Shown piece after piece: positions 1 through 7,952 of a DNA stretch of 64,000 nucleotides. Location of the stretch: positions 3,573,628-3,637,627 of the forward strand of contig NZ_CP116619.1 of NCBI RefSeq assembly GCF_030409055.1. The letters are read 5' to 3'. Within the stretch, counting starts at the first letter, position 1. The number at the start of each line of letters is the position of its first letter. The notes under the pieces are model-generated. The model was given only the letters and a program-made list of their open reading frames with translations, was not told where the DNA came from and made no database searches. Origin of the DNA: Trichocoleus desertorum NBK24 (GTDB lineage Bacteria > Cyanobacteriota > Cyanobacteriia > FACHB-46). Position numbers and translations under genes: made by a program.

Positions 1-1
1 A

Positions 2-229
2 CGCTGGGTTCCCAAACAGAAGGCATCCGCACTCATGGATGATGTCGAGGCTGAAACGCTCACCGAAATTCTGCCTGGAAAGATGGGGCGGGTACTCTAC
101 GAAGGCAACTCCTGGCAAGCGCGATGTGGCGATGAATCCTTAGCGATCGCACCTCAACAAAAGGTCTATGTGGTCGGTCGTAAAGGCAACACGCTGCTGA
201 TCATGCCCGAAAACTTACTGCATCACTAA
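2..229 (+). CDS. NfeD-like protein, C-terminal part (5' end outside window)
   Basis: The reading frame is open from the first bases of the window, so only the last 75 residues are visible. They form a short beta-rich stretch ([20 protein letters not shown], then [16 protein letters not shown]) typical of the C-terminal OB-fold of NfeD proteins. NfeD proteins are membrane partners of stomatin/slipin-type SPFH proteins, and the next gene 28 bases downstream is exactly such a protein, which strongly supports the call. The membrane segments expected at the N terminus lie outside the window. The ATG at 35 is internal to the domain and is unlikely to be the real start. Confidence 0.75.
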   Translation, partial: RWVPKQKASALMDDVEAETLTEILPGKMGRVLYEGNSWQARCGDESLAIAPQQKVYVVGRKGNTLLIMPENLLHH

Positions 230-257
230 GGTTTCAAGCTTCAGGAGATTTAAATCA

Positions 258-1283
258 ATGAACCAATTTATATTAATGCTCTTTCTTGCCTTGGGTGGCG
301 TGGGGCTTTCCGGCATAAAAACACTGAGCCAAGGGAATGAAGCGCTGGTTGAAACTTTGGGACGGTACAACGGCAAAAAGCTCAAACCGGGCTTAAACTA
401 CGTCGTCCCTGTTTTAGATCGGGTCGTGTTTAAGGAAACTGTTCGCGAAAAAGTTTTAGACATTCCACCCCAGCAGTGCATTACCCGTGACAACGTCTCC
501 ATCACCGTAGATGCCGTAGTCTACTGGCGCATTATGGACATGGAAAAGGCTTGGTACAAGGTGGAAAACCTCAGGTCAGCGATGGTAAACATGGTGCTGA
601 CTCAGATCCGGGCCGAAATGGGCAAGCTGGAACTCGATGAAACCTTCACGGCGCGATCGCAAATCAGTGAAATTCTGCTCCGAGAGCTAGACATTGCCAC
701 CGACCCTTGGGGCGTGAAAGTCACTCGTGTGGAATTGCGCGACATCGTTCCTTCTAAAGCCGTACAAGAATCGATGGAATTGCAAATGTCGGCAGAACGG
801 CGGAAACGCGCCTCTATTCTGACTTCGGAAGGTGAGAGAGAATCAGCCGTCAACTCTGCTAGAGGCAAGGCAGAAGCTCAAGTGTTAGATGCAGAAGCGC
901 GGCAGAAAGCGGTGATCCTTGAAGCCGAAGCACAACAAAAAAGCACCATCCTCCGCGCCCAAGCAGAGCGGCAGCAGCAAGTCCTCAAAGCGCAAGCTAC
1001 CGCTGAAGCCATCCAGATTGTCGCTAAAACCCTCAAAACTGACCCAGATGCTCGCGATACTCTGCAATTCTTGCTGGCTCAAAGCTATCTAGAAATGGGC
1101 ACTACCATTGGCAGCAGTGGCAGCAGCAAGGTGATGTTTATGGACCCGCGCAGTATTCCTGCCACCTTAGAAGGGATGCGATCGATCGTGGGCGATGGCA
1201 CCGCTCAGGCGAACAACCATGCCTCCAAGCTCGACTCTAACAATCTAGGAAACAATTTAGGAAATAATCTAGGGCTTTCCTAG
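258..1283 (+). CDS. Slipin/stomatin-like SPFH-domain protein
   Basis: 341 residues. One N-terminal hydrophobic segment (about residues 3-20) anchors the protein. It is followed by an SPFH/band 7 domain (about 25-190) and a long Ala/Glu/Gln-rich coiled coil (about 185-260, with repeats such as [20 protein letters not shown]). Proteins of this family oligomerise into membrane microdomain scaffolds and are often encoded beside NfeD, as here; the two genes probably form an operon. The start is supported by an AGGAG about nine bases upstream. The extreme C terminus is an oddly repetitive Asn/Leu/Gly tail ([12 protein letters not shown]), encoded by a near-direct DNA repeat at about 1240-1275. A QmcA-like role in membrane quality control is inference. 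Confidence 0.9.
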   Translation: MNQFILMLFLALGGVGLSGIKTLSQGNEALVETLGRYNGKKLKPGLNYVVPVLDRVVFKETVREKVLDIPPQQCITRDNVSITVDAVVYWRIMDMEKAWYKVENLRSAMVNMVLTQIRAEMGKLELDETFTARSQISEILLRELDIATDPWGVKVTRVELRDIVPSKAVQESMELQMSAERRKRASILTSEGERESAVNSARGKAEAQVLDAEARQKAVILEAEAQQKSTILRAQAERQQQVLKAQATAEAIQIVAKTLKTDPDARDTLQFLLAQSYLEMGTTIGSSGSSKVMFMDPRSIPATLEGMRSIVGDGTAQANNHASKLDSNNLGNNLGNNLGLS

Positions 1284-1363
1284 CCTTAAACTCGTCTCAA
1301 GGTTTCTGTGAAGGGCTACCTCTGCGATCGCGCCACCTATAGCCCTGCCGCCTATACAGGTTG

Positions 1364-1777
1364 CTAATTAGCAACCTCGCTGGTGCTATGAGCGATTTGG
1401 CATGGGTCGCAGAGGCCAAAAAACTCTAGGGTATGGTAATAGATTTTGAACTGATGCGATCGCTGTAGCTGGGTTTCTAGCTCATGAACAGGACATTCAT
1501 GAATGGGAATTGAGGCTCCACATTGTAGGCAAGTGAGATGGTGCTTATCTTCTTGGAGGCAGCTATACAGCGATTCACCACTCGCTAATGTGCGTACTTG
1601 TACCACACCCTCTAATTTCAGAGCATCCAAAGAGCGATAGACCGTAGCCAGACCCATACTTTGACTGTGGTTCCGCAATTCTACATAGAGATCTTGAGCA
1701 GAGACAGCTCGATTAAGAGTCTTCAGTAGGGCTAGAATGCGCTCCTGGCTGCGGGTGCGTTGAGCTTTCATAGACAA
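1364..1777 (-). CDS. Fur-family metalloregulator, Zur/FurB-like
   Basis: 137 residues, the usual size for the Fur family. The N-terminal winged helix (about residues 8-75) contains the family hallmark GLATVYRSLDALKLEG. The dimerisation and metal-binding half carries two CxxC pairs (Cys83/Cys86 and Cys123/Cys126) for structural zinc, plus His-rich segments (DKHHL, IHECPVHE). The overall pattern resembles cyanobacterial Zur (FurB) more than Fur or PerR, but that subtype is a judgement from memory of the family. It is transcribed away from purS, and no clear Zur or Fur box was found in the 150-base divergent region, so autoregulation cannot be shown. Confidence 0.85.
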   Translation of the reverse strand: MSMKAQRTRSQERILALLKTLNRAVSAQDLYVELRNHSQSMGLATVYRSLDALKLEGVVQVRTLASGESLYSCLQEDKHHLTCLQCGASIPIHECPVHELETQLQRSHQFKIYYHTLEFFGLCDPCQIAHSTSEVAN

Positions 1778-1930
1778 ACGTTCTCAAGCGGGATTTTGGG
1801 TGAGGACGCAGTCGGTCCTTATCTTCCAAGCTAAACGATCCAGACTGCACAAATTGGAAATCGCAGCCTTAGAATTAGGAAGGCTACGGTGTATAAGCCG
1901 TCCATTCACTCTTTAAGTTAAGGCGCTGCT

Positions 1931-2215
1931 GTGACTCGAAAGTATCAGGCTCGAATCTATGTTACCCTCCGCCCCTCCGTATTGGACCCAGCAGGCACCG
2001 CAGTGCAATCAGGGCTGCAACATATGGGCTACGACAATGTGGAGCAAGTGCGAATTGGGAAGTATGTGGAATTGACGCTAACAGCGGCAGATGAAGCAGC
2101 GGCTCGACAGCAACTGGATCACGTTTGCGACCAACTTCTCGCCAATCCTGTAATCGAGAATTATCGGTTTGAACTCACCGAATCAGCCACCCTTAGCTCA
2201 GGGGTAAACGCATGA
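1931..2215 (+). CDS. purS: Phosphoribosylformylglycinamidine synthase subunit PurS
   Basis: 94 residues, normal for PurS, the small bridging subunit of the three-part FGAM synthase (PurS-PurQ-PurL) in purine synthesis. The opening ([20 protein letters not shown]) and the middle ([12 protein letters not shown]) are characteristic. The start is GTG, with a modest AAGG upstream. The stop overlaps the purQ start by four bases (ATGA), indicating translational coupling. PurS dimers connect the glutaminase PurQ to the synthase PurL; purL is not in this window. Confidence 0.93.
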   Translation: MTRKYQARIYVTLRPSVLDPAGTAVQSGLQHMGYDNVEQVRIGKYVELTLTAADEAAARQQLDHVCDQLLANPVIENYRFELTESATLSSGVNA

Positions 2216-2910
2216 AGTTTGGCATTGTCGTGTTTCCTGGTTCCAATTGCGATCGCGATGTGGCGACTGTGACTGAGGGTTTGCTTCAGCAGCCCACTCG
2301 CATGGTCTGGCATGAGGAAAGTGATATTTCCGATTTAGATGTTGTGGTCGTTCCTGGCGGCTTTAGCTATGGCGACTACCTACGCTGTGGAGCGATCGCA
2401 CGTTTTTCTCCTGTGATGCAAGCCACCATTAAGCACGCTGAGCAAGGCAAGCTCGTTTTGGGCATTTGTAATGGCTTCCAGGTATTGACAGAAGCAGGAT
2501 TGCTGCCTGGTGCCCTGGTTCGCAACCGTGACTTGCACTTTATTTGCGATCGCGTCCCTGTGAAAGTGGAACGCAATGATTTGCCTTGGACGCAAGAATA
2601 TCGAGCAGGCGAAGTCATTACCCTGCCAATCGCTCACGGAGAAGGCAGTTATTACGCTGACCCTGAGACTTTGGCGGAACTGGAAGCCAATAGACAAGTG
2701 CTGTTCCGTTATTGCACAGCGGCGGGAGAACCTGAGAACGGCAGCAATCCCAACGGCTCACTCAACAACATTGCTGGCATTTGCAATCGTCGGGGTAACG
2801 TTTTAGGCATGATGCCCCACCCAGAGCGAGCTGCCGAACCCATTTTGGGCAATACCGACGGCATGAAGCTATTTCATGGCTTGTTGTCTGCGGTTGCTGC
2901 GATCGCCTAA
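2212..2910 (+). CDS. purQ: Phosphoribosylformylglycinamidine synthase subunit PurQ (glutaminase)
   Basis: 232 residues. Class I glutamine amidotransferase that supplies ammonia from glutamine to PurL for FGAM synthesis. The nucleophile elbow is visible as [10 protein letters not shown] (catalytic Cys), the oxyanion region as [16 protein letters not shown], and the His/Glu end of the catalytic triad as [11 protein letters not shown] near the C terminus. The start codon overlaps the purS stop, so both subunits are made from one message. Length and motifs are complete. Confidence 0.96.
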   Translation: MKFGIVVFPGSNCDRDVATVTEGLLQQPTRMVWHEESDISDLDVVVVPGGFSYGDYLRCGAIARFSPVMQATIKHAEQGKLVLGICNGFQVLTEAGLLPGALVRNRDLHFICDRVPVKVERNDLPWTQEYRAGEVITLPIAHGEGSYYADPETLAELEANRQVLFRYCTAAGEPENGSNPNGSLNNIAGICNRRGNVLGMMPHPERAAEPILGNTDGMKLFHGLLSAVAAIA

Positions 2911-2970
2911 TTTTCTAAGTCGGCTGGAGCGATCGCTCTGCTTACTCAATCACATAGTTGACGCGATCGC
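2899..2970. repeat. Cluster of HIP1 palindromes (GCGATCGC)
   Basis: Three GCGATCGC octamers lie within 72 bases, at 2899-2906, 2929-2936 and 2963-2970. The last two are each followed by TCTGCT, so a slightly longer unit is repeated. HIP1 is the highly iterated palindrome of many cyanobacterial genomes and occurs dozens of times elsewhere in this window; this is one of the densest intergenic groups. Confidence 0.8.
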
Positions 2971-3105
2971 TCTGCTGTATTAGCCATCAATCTTGGTTAC
3001 GCGCATTGGCAATCACAGCGGGTTCCTACCTGAAGTCAGATGCGATCGGTGTCCAGATTCCCTTACTCTTAGGCTTTTAAAGGATAAAGGTCTCTGGATA
3101 CGATT

Positions 3106-3786
3106 ATGCGATTGTTGCGGCGTAAAAGATTTTGGCTGTTCGTGGCTACGATCGCTGTAATTGCTTTAATTAGTGTGCTCTTTCTCAAGGGCTGGTTTCT
3201 CAATTTCAGGAACTGGCTGCGGACTTTAGGACCGTGGGCTATTCCTGCGTTTATCACCGTCTATATCTTGATGACCCTAGCTGGGCTACCTAACGCCTTA
3301 CTCATGCTTGGTTCTGGCACGTTATTTGGCTTTAGCAAAGGAGTGCTCTACGCCTCAATTGCCGACATCTTGGGAGCTACGGCTTGCTATGTCGTGGGCA
3401 AAACCATCGCCCGCAAACAAATTAAGAAATGGCTGGCTAAAAATCCCAAATTTCTCGAACTCGACAAAGCGATCGCCCGTAAGGGATGGAAAATCATCTT
3501 ACTAACTCGGCTCTCGCCAATTTTGCCTTCCAGCTTGTTGAACTATGGCTTTAGCTGTACGAAGGTCAAATTTAGAGACTACTTCATCTTTACCTGGATT
3601 GGGATGCTGCCTGTAGTTTCCTTCTACGTCTATCTTGGCTCTTTCGGCTTCAGGATGTTCGGCAAAAGCGGTACACCCGAAAACCTGCTGATCCAGTTGG
3701 CAGGTTTGCTTGCCACTATCGCGACTGCCCTTTACACCACGCGAGTCGCCCAGCAAGCCCTCAGGCAAGCAGAGGAGTCTGCCTAG
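3106..3786 (+). CDS. TVP38/TMEM64-family (VTT domain) membrane protein
   Basis: 226 residues with about five or six hydrophobic segments. The central VTT/DedA-type domain shows its usual features: a Gly/Pro-rich entry region (TLAGLPNALLMLGSGTLFGF), an Arg-Ser-Pro element (LLTRLSPILPSSLLNYGFS) and a C-terminal IGMLPVVSFYVYLGS. Proteins of this family are polytopic inner or thylakoid membrane proteins linked to lipid or ion movement; the substrate cannot be inferred here. The gene stands alone, about 200 bases after purQ. Confidence 0.85.
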   Translation: MRLLRRKRFWLFVATIAVIALISVLFLKGWFLNFRNWLRTLGPWAIPAFITVYILMTLAGLPNALLMLGSGTLFGFSKGVLYASIADILGATACYVVGKTIARKQIKKWLAKNPKFLELDKAIARKGWKIILLTRLSPILPSSLLNYGFSCTKVKFRDYFIFTWIGMLPVVSFYVYLGSFGFRMFGKSGTPENLLIQLAGLLATIATALYTTRVAQQALRQAEESA

Positions 3787-3863
3787 CACTAGACATCACC
3801 CGCCGCCACGAGCGTCTGAAGAAAAATGACAGCAGCGTGTTGGCGATCGGGTGCATGCCGTTG

Positions 3864-4337
3864 TTAGGCTTTGCCGCTCGCATCAAGTTTACCTTTGATA
3901 GGATATTCCGCCAACACTTTACAACAACTCTGGATAAGACCTGGGAGATACGACTGATCTATCTCAAACTGAAAACTATGCTCCTGCGTCATATGGTCTG
4001 GCGTAATCTCAACCCTCATTGAAATCTGCCCAAACTTTTTCATACTCAGCCCTACGTATAACTCAGGCTCAAGGCTAAACAAGTTCGCTTCGCCGGACAA
4101 GGATTTATTCATCTCTTCCAAAGCGGCGAGCCAGCGAGCTATATCAGGAACATTCAGGATAGCCCCGCTCGCCCAGATATCTGCCCCGTGTGTCCCACAA
4201 TGGGCGGTGATATTCAACCAATTACCGTCCCAGTAATCTTCTTCGTTCGGAAACTGGCGGCAATGAATCCAAATCTGTAAGCCCTCAAGTTTGATGTCAG
4301 GAGCGCCAAGATTCTCGGCGTATTTTCCGCTACTCAT
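3864..4337 (-). CDS. Hypothetical protein resembling WapI-type immunity proteins
   Basis: 157 residues, soluble, no signal peptide. The segment LQIWIHCRQFPNEEDYWDGN followed by WLNI resembles small immunity proteins annotated as the WapI family, which protect against contact-dependent polymorphic toxins. The resemblance is by eye only. No toxin gene lies nearby: the neighbours are a TVP38 protein and a small membrane protein. If the assignment is right this is an orphan immunity gene. The start has GAAAGG just upstream. It could equally be an uncharacterised domain with another role. Confidence 0.55.
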   Translation of the reverse strand: MSSGKYAENLGAPDIKLEGLQIWIHCRQFPNEEDYWDGNWLNITAHCGTHGADIWASGAILNVPDIARWLAALEEMNKSLSGEANLFSLEPELYVGLSMKKFGQISMRVEITPDHMTQEHSFQFEIDQSYLPGLIQSCCKVLAEYPIKGKLDASGKA

Positions 4338-4391
4338 AACCTTTCAGTCAGCAGAGATAAGGAAGAAGCCTAACGCTTCAGTTGAGTTGCA

Positions 4392-4766
4392 CTATTCGGG
4401 TTGGTGCAGTTCAGCAGGTCGCAATTTCAGCCAAGCCAGAAGCGCATCCAAGATGTGATTGAGGCTAGCGGGATGGGCGATCGCCCAAATATTAGTAAAT
4501 AGGCAGGTGGTAGCCAACCAAAACAAAATGTAGGTGGGAGGCATCACAACGCCAATCACCAACCACGTTAAGACATGCAGCACCATGATGAGGGCGAAGC
4601 TACTGGCTAAACCGACAGCTCGTTGAATCTGCACGCTGGGACGACGCAAGAGCACCAGCCCTAGAGTCAGCGAGGTAGACAGTAAGTTGGCTGGCACCAA
4701 GAACGCACAAATGGCGATGCAGTGAGTCCGGGAAAATTCAAATAGAGAGTTGAGAGCGTCAAACAT
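4392..4766 (-). CDS. Small membrane protein of unknown function
   Basis: 124 residues with three strongly hydrophobic segments (about residues 14-40, 48-75 and 76-95) separated by a short basic loop (RRPSVQIQRAVG). The C terminus is soluble. No catalytic motif is visible and I do not recognise the family. It lies on the same strand as the GH3 gene, about 120 bases downstream of it, so co-transcription is possible but unproven. Confidence 0.6.
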   Translation of the reverse strand: MFDALNSLFEFSRTHCIAICAFLVPANLLSTSLTLGLVLLRRPSVQIQRAVGLASSFALIMVLHVLTWLVIGVVMPPTYILFWLATTCLFTNIWAIAHPASLNHILDALLAWLKLRPAELHQPE

Positions 4767-4886
4767 GAAGGATGAACCGTTAGAGTCTGGATGCTATCAA
4801 TTTGAGCGATCGCTCTAAGGTTATATATAACTAACCATTTCATTCTTTGAGAGTAACCACTCACCTTTTTTAACAACTCTACAGAC

Positions 4887-6578
4887 TCAACGGACAGTCA
4901 CATCTTCTGGCAACCTAACTTCTCGTTCAATTTCTAAGCCAGCTAAAAAGCGACGGTCTTCGCTAATGTGAGGGAACTTAAGCTGCGAGTCGGGAACTCC
5001 TTTTTGCAATTGCCGTTGCCGTACGATCGCAAAACTACCAGGTGCGAGAATGCGCAATCGCGGAGCAGGCACTACATCGGGACGCTTGACTCGGTAAGAG
5101 GTATGGATTGCTTGAAGTTTCTCGTCAAATTGTCGTAGAAACTCGACTGGACTCGTCAAGGTTTGCTCTGGCAATAACTCAATATTCACCAGATAGTGAG
5201 CTGGAGTTTCAGTTTCAGAAAGTGTGACGCAAAAATCTTCTAGCGGCAAGCCAAACTCTTGCTGTAAAGCTTGCATGACTTGGGTGACGTGAAACTCAGT
5301 AGTTTTTTCGCTTGTGGAAGAGAGAAGCCCACCGAGCCGATGCCGAAAGACAATCAGCGGCGTTTGCTCGTAAAAACCAGTGACCTCGACTACATCACCA
5401 ATGTCATACCGATAAAACCCGCTGTAATTGGTCATCAAAATCCGGTAGCGATCGCCCGCTTTTACCTCTGGCCCCAGCAGCGTTTTTGGGTGTTCGGCTT
5501 CCCATTGGTCTTCGGGGACAAACTCAAAAAAGCCACTCTCGATCGCCAGAATGCTGCCATCCTGGTTGAGTTCGGGATAGATGCTAAATGTCCCCTCTGC
5601 GGAGGCATAAACCGCGCCATAACCAGGGGTGTCACCAAAATATTCGGGGAAACGCTCAAAATAGAAGTCCGAGGTGCCGCCGCGAGCCGTCGCGACATAA
5701 GCAAGATTGGGCCAAACCAGTTGCGGCGTGAGTCGTCCTGCCGATTTGAGCATCTCCCGGAGTTGGGTGGCACGTTGCGGTTGAGCTGACCACTGGCGTT
5801 CTAACTTGACTCGGACGTTGGGTTCTAGTTTTAGCCAAGGTGCGATCGCGCCCGTTTCCAGATCGTGAATCAAATCTTCGGCATACTGCTCTAAATAGTT
5901 GCAAATGCGCAGCACCAACATGGGGAAATTTGCTCCCATCCCCCGCAAGTTTGGGTTATTGAGGGCAAACAGCAAACAGAGGTAGTGCCGCGTCAGGCTA
6001 TCGTCAGGAAGCAGCGTCTCGTAGGGGTGGGTGAACAACTGCTCGTACAAAAACTTGCCCATCCGCAATACACCCACACTAGCGGGGCCATAGTCAATGC
6101 CACTCGGGGTTGTACCGATAAGCTGCACTGAGTTGGTAGCTAGGAGTTTGCCAAATTGCGATCGCCGTTGCCGCAACCCATCACTTAAGAAGCCAATGCT
6201 AGTTAAATTGGCCTGCTTCAGAGAATTTTGAAAGCGTTTGGTGACGGGAATCAATTTATGCTTGCCTGTCGAACCGCTGGTGAGGTTGAGATAGACCACG
6301 GGGTCAGGAGTCAAGACATTTTGCTCACCTTTGGCAATCCGCTCGGTGTAGGGTTCGTAGCTGGCGTAAGGCAGAACGGGGATGCGATCGCGGAATTGGT
6401 CAATCGTCTTGATGTCTCGCAAATCATAGTCTCGCCCCAACGCTGTGTCTTGATAGGCGGCGAGCAAGTTTCGCAAAAACTGCTCTTGCACCGCCAAAGG
6501 GTGACGAGTTTTTTTCACAAAGCTATTTTTAACTTGACGACTCACGGCCGCCAAAATCGGCAACAAAAAACTGGACAT
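4887..6578 (-). CDS. GH3 auxin-responsive-promoter family protein (acyl-adenylate-forming)
   Basis: About 563 residues from the ATG at 6578, which is preceded by GAGGGAGAG; an upstream GTG at 6605 would add nine residues but has no such site. The GH3 fold belongs to the acyl-adenylating superfamily. The ATP-loop motif NLTSGSTGKHKLIPVT is at about residue 110-125, and the YRYDIGDVVEVTGF element is in the second half. Plant GH3 enzymes conjugate amino acids to jasmonate or auxin; the bacterial members are largely uncharacterised, so the acid and acceptor are unknown. The length agrees with complete family members. Flanked by unrelated genes. Confidence 0.88.
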   Translation of the reverse strand: MSSFLLPILAAVSRQVKNSFVKKTRHPLAVQEQFLRNLLAAYQDTALGRDYDLRDIKTIDQFRDRIPVLPYASYEPYTERIAKGEQNVLTPDPVVYLNLTSGSTGKHKLIPVTKRFQNSLKQANLTSIGFLSDGLRQRRSQFGKLLATNSVQLIGTTPSGIDYGPASVGVLRMGKFLYEQLFTHPYETLLPDDSLTRHYLCLLFALNNPNLRGMGANFPMLVLRICNYLEQYAEDLIHDLETGAIAPWLKLEPNVRVKLERQWSAQPQRATQLREMLKSAGRLTPQLVWPNLAYVATARGGTSDFYFERFPEYFGDTPGYGAVYASAEGTFSIYPELNQDGSILAIESGFFEFVPEDQWEAEHPKTLLGPEVKAGDRYRILMTNYSGFYRYDIGDVVEVTGFYEQTPLIVFRHRLGGLLSSTSEKTTEFHVTQVMQALQQEFGLPLEDFCVTLSETETPAHYLVNIELLPEQTLTSPVEFLRQFDEKLQAIHTSYRVKRPDVVPAPRLRILAPGSFAIVRQRQLQKGVPDSQLKFPHISEDRRFLAGLEIEREVRLPEDVTVR

Positions 6579-6839
6579 TCGTCTCTCCCTCGCACTCCTC
6601 AGCACAGGTGCACTGGATTCCGATTAAAGCTGATTTACTCACGGAGTTCAAATCTATACTAGCCAGTTGGCCCCATCACCCAGCCAATCCCATCTATGTC
6701 AAGGCAACCTGCGATCGCGTTTCCTCAGCCTTAAGTCATGTTTGCAAGACATCTCCTAAGTAACCCCAGAGCAGCTAAGAAGGATGTAAAAATAACTTTA
6801 AGTTGATTCTTTGGGGTAATGGGTGAGTAAGGAGACTTC

Positions 6840-7343
6840 ATGTTGACATTAGAGCCGATCGCCATCGGGATTGCTTGTTTCGTCATCGCCTTTATTTTGG
6901 CTAGCTTGGTTGAATATTGGATGCACCGCTTAATGCACGCTTCGCCGAAAGTGGGAGAACGCCACCGCGACCACCATCGACGCAATGAAGGACAAGGGGT
7001 GGTGTGGGAATTCCGTGATTATGTCAAAGCCACAATTATTGTGCTGAGCTTGATGTTTTTTGTCTCCATCCCTGCGGGTACTGGGTGGTTTCTAGGTGGA
7101 TTGGCATATGCAGCGTTTTCGGCCTATGCCCATCAACTCCAGCATGAAAACCCTACCAAGTGTTTTTGGATGAAAATGCCTGTGCATTATGTGCATCATA
7201 AATACGGCATGTGGCATCACAACTTCGGCCTAGCAGTCGATTGGTGGGATCATATCTTCGGCACTTATAAGCCTGTAGAGTGGCTAACCGACCAAGAACT
7301 CAGCCAACCCGAACGCGGTTACCTGCAACTACGGTGGTGGTAG
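6840..7343 (+). CDS. Fatty acid hydroxylase/sterol desaturase-superfamily membrane enzyme
   Basis: 167 residues. A histidine-box di-iron membrane oxygenase. Boxes are visible as HRLMH (29-33), HRDHH (42-46), HQLQH (98-102), HYVHH (116-120) and WHHNFG (125-130), separated by hydrophobic segments at about 5-28 and 62-95. The family hydroxylates or desaturates lipid chains or carotenoids. The compact size and box spacing resemble FA2H or beta-carotene hydroxylase-like proteins, so the substrate is uncertain. GGAG lies six bases before the ATG. The next gene is a DUF962/Mpo1-like protein, which suggests a lipid rather than a carotenoid role (inference). Confidence 0.82.
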   Translation: MLTLEPIAIGIACFVIAFILASLVEYWMHRLMHASPKVGERHRDHHRRNEGQGVVWEFRDYVKATIIVLSLMFFVSIPAGTGWFLGGLAYAAFSAYAHQLQHENPTKCFWMKMPVHYVHHKYGMWHHNFGLAVDWWDHIFGTYKPVEWLTDQELSQPERGYLQLRWW

Positions 7344-7499
7344 CACTTGCCTCCAGACAACTCAACTAGACAACCCAACTGGGTGATCTTTATAGGAAAC
7401 AGGCGATCGCCCTCGCCGAAGCCAGAACCCTAGTGCTATGTTGCTTAAACAATAGTTCACTATTCTTGGCATGAATTTTTAGCGCGTGAGGATGCCACC

Positions 7500-7826
7500 T
7501 TGAGCGAATTTCGACAGTTGTTGCAAGAATCGAAAGCCCACTTTGTCGCCAGTCATCAAAACCCGATTAATCAGGCTTTGCATCATCTGACTAATATCTT
7601 GGCGATCGCAGCGGTAATCTTGCTATTTTACGATTGGCGGCTTACTTTAGTTTGCCTCGTGCTGACTCAAGTGTTTGCCTTAGGCGGACATGCCGTCTTT
7701 GAAAAAAACCAGCCTGCTTTCGTTAAGTATCCTGGCATTACCATTCTCAGTTCCTTCACTTGGTCGTTTGAGAATTGGTTTGGTCTGCGCCAAATTCTGG
7801 CTTACTTACAGCGCAAGACGGCTTAG
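7500..7826 (+). CDS. DUF962/Mpo1-like membrane protein (putative 2-hydroxy fatty acid dioxygenase)
   Basis: 108 residues with a TTG start. The family signature is clear: HFVASHQNPINQALHH (His14, His19, His28/29), then two hydrophobic segments, then GGHAVFEKNQPA (His64, Glu68) and FSFTW-like aromatic residues near the end. Yeast Mpo1 of this family is an iron-dependent dioxygenase that removes one carbon from 2-hydroxy fatty acids. Bacterial copies are seldom studied. It follows a fatty acid hydroxylase-like gene by about 155 bases on the same strand, which makes a two-step alpha-oxidation route plausible but unproven. Confidence 0.8.
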   Translation: MSEFRQLLQESKAHFVASHQNPINQALHHLTNILAIAAVILLFYDWRLTLVCLVLTQVFALGGHAVFEKNQPAFVKYPGITILSSFTWSFENWFGLRQILAYLQRKTA

Positions 7827-7952
7827 CGGTTACGCTTGTCCAAAAACTCGATAACTTCTTTAGCAAAGTTTGTCGGAGTCAGAGCTACAACGCTGCTGAG
7901 AACCGTTGTCCCTGTTGTCTCCGCTTTATAGGCTATTCACTGAGGAGCGTTC

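Noticed and set aside
1856-1900. Short stem AGCCTT/AAGGCT between the Fur-type gene and purS as an operator
   Set aside because: The six-base palindrome does not match a Fur, Zur or PerR box and may be chance.
5271-5789. A 172-residue open frame on the plus strand inside the GH3 gene
   Set aside because: It lies wholly antisense to a well-supported gene, has no recognisable domain and no ribosome-binding site.
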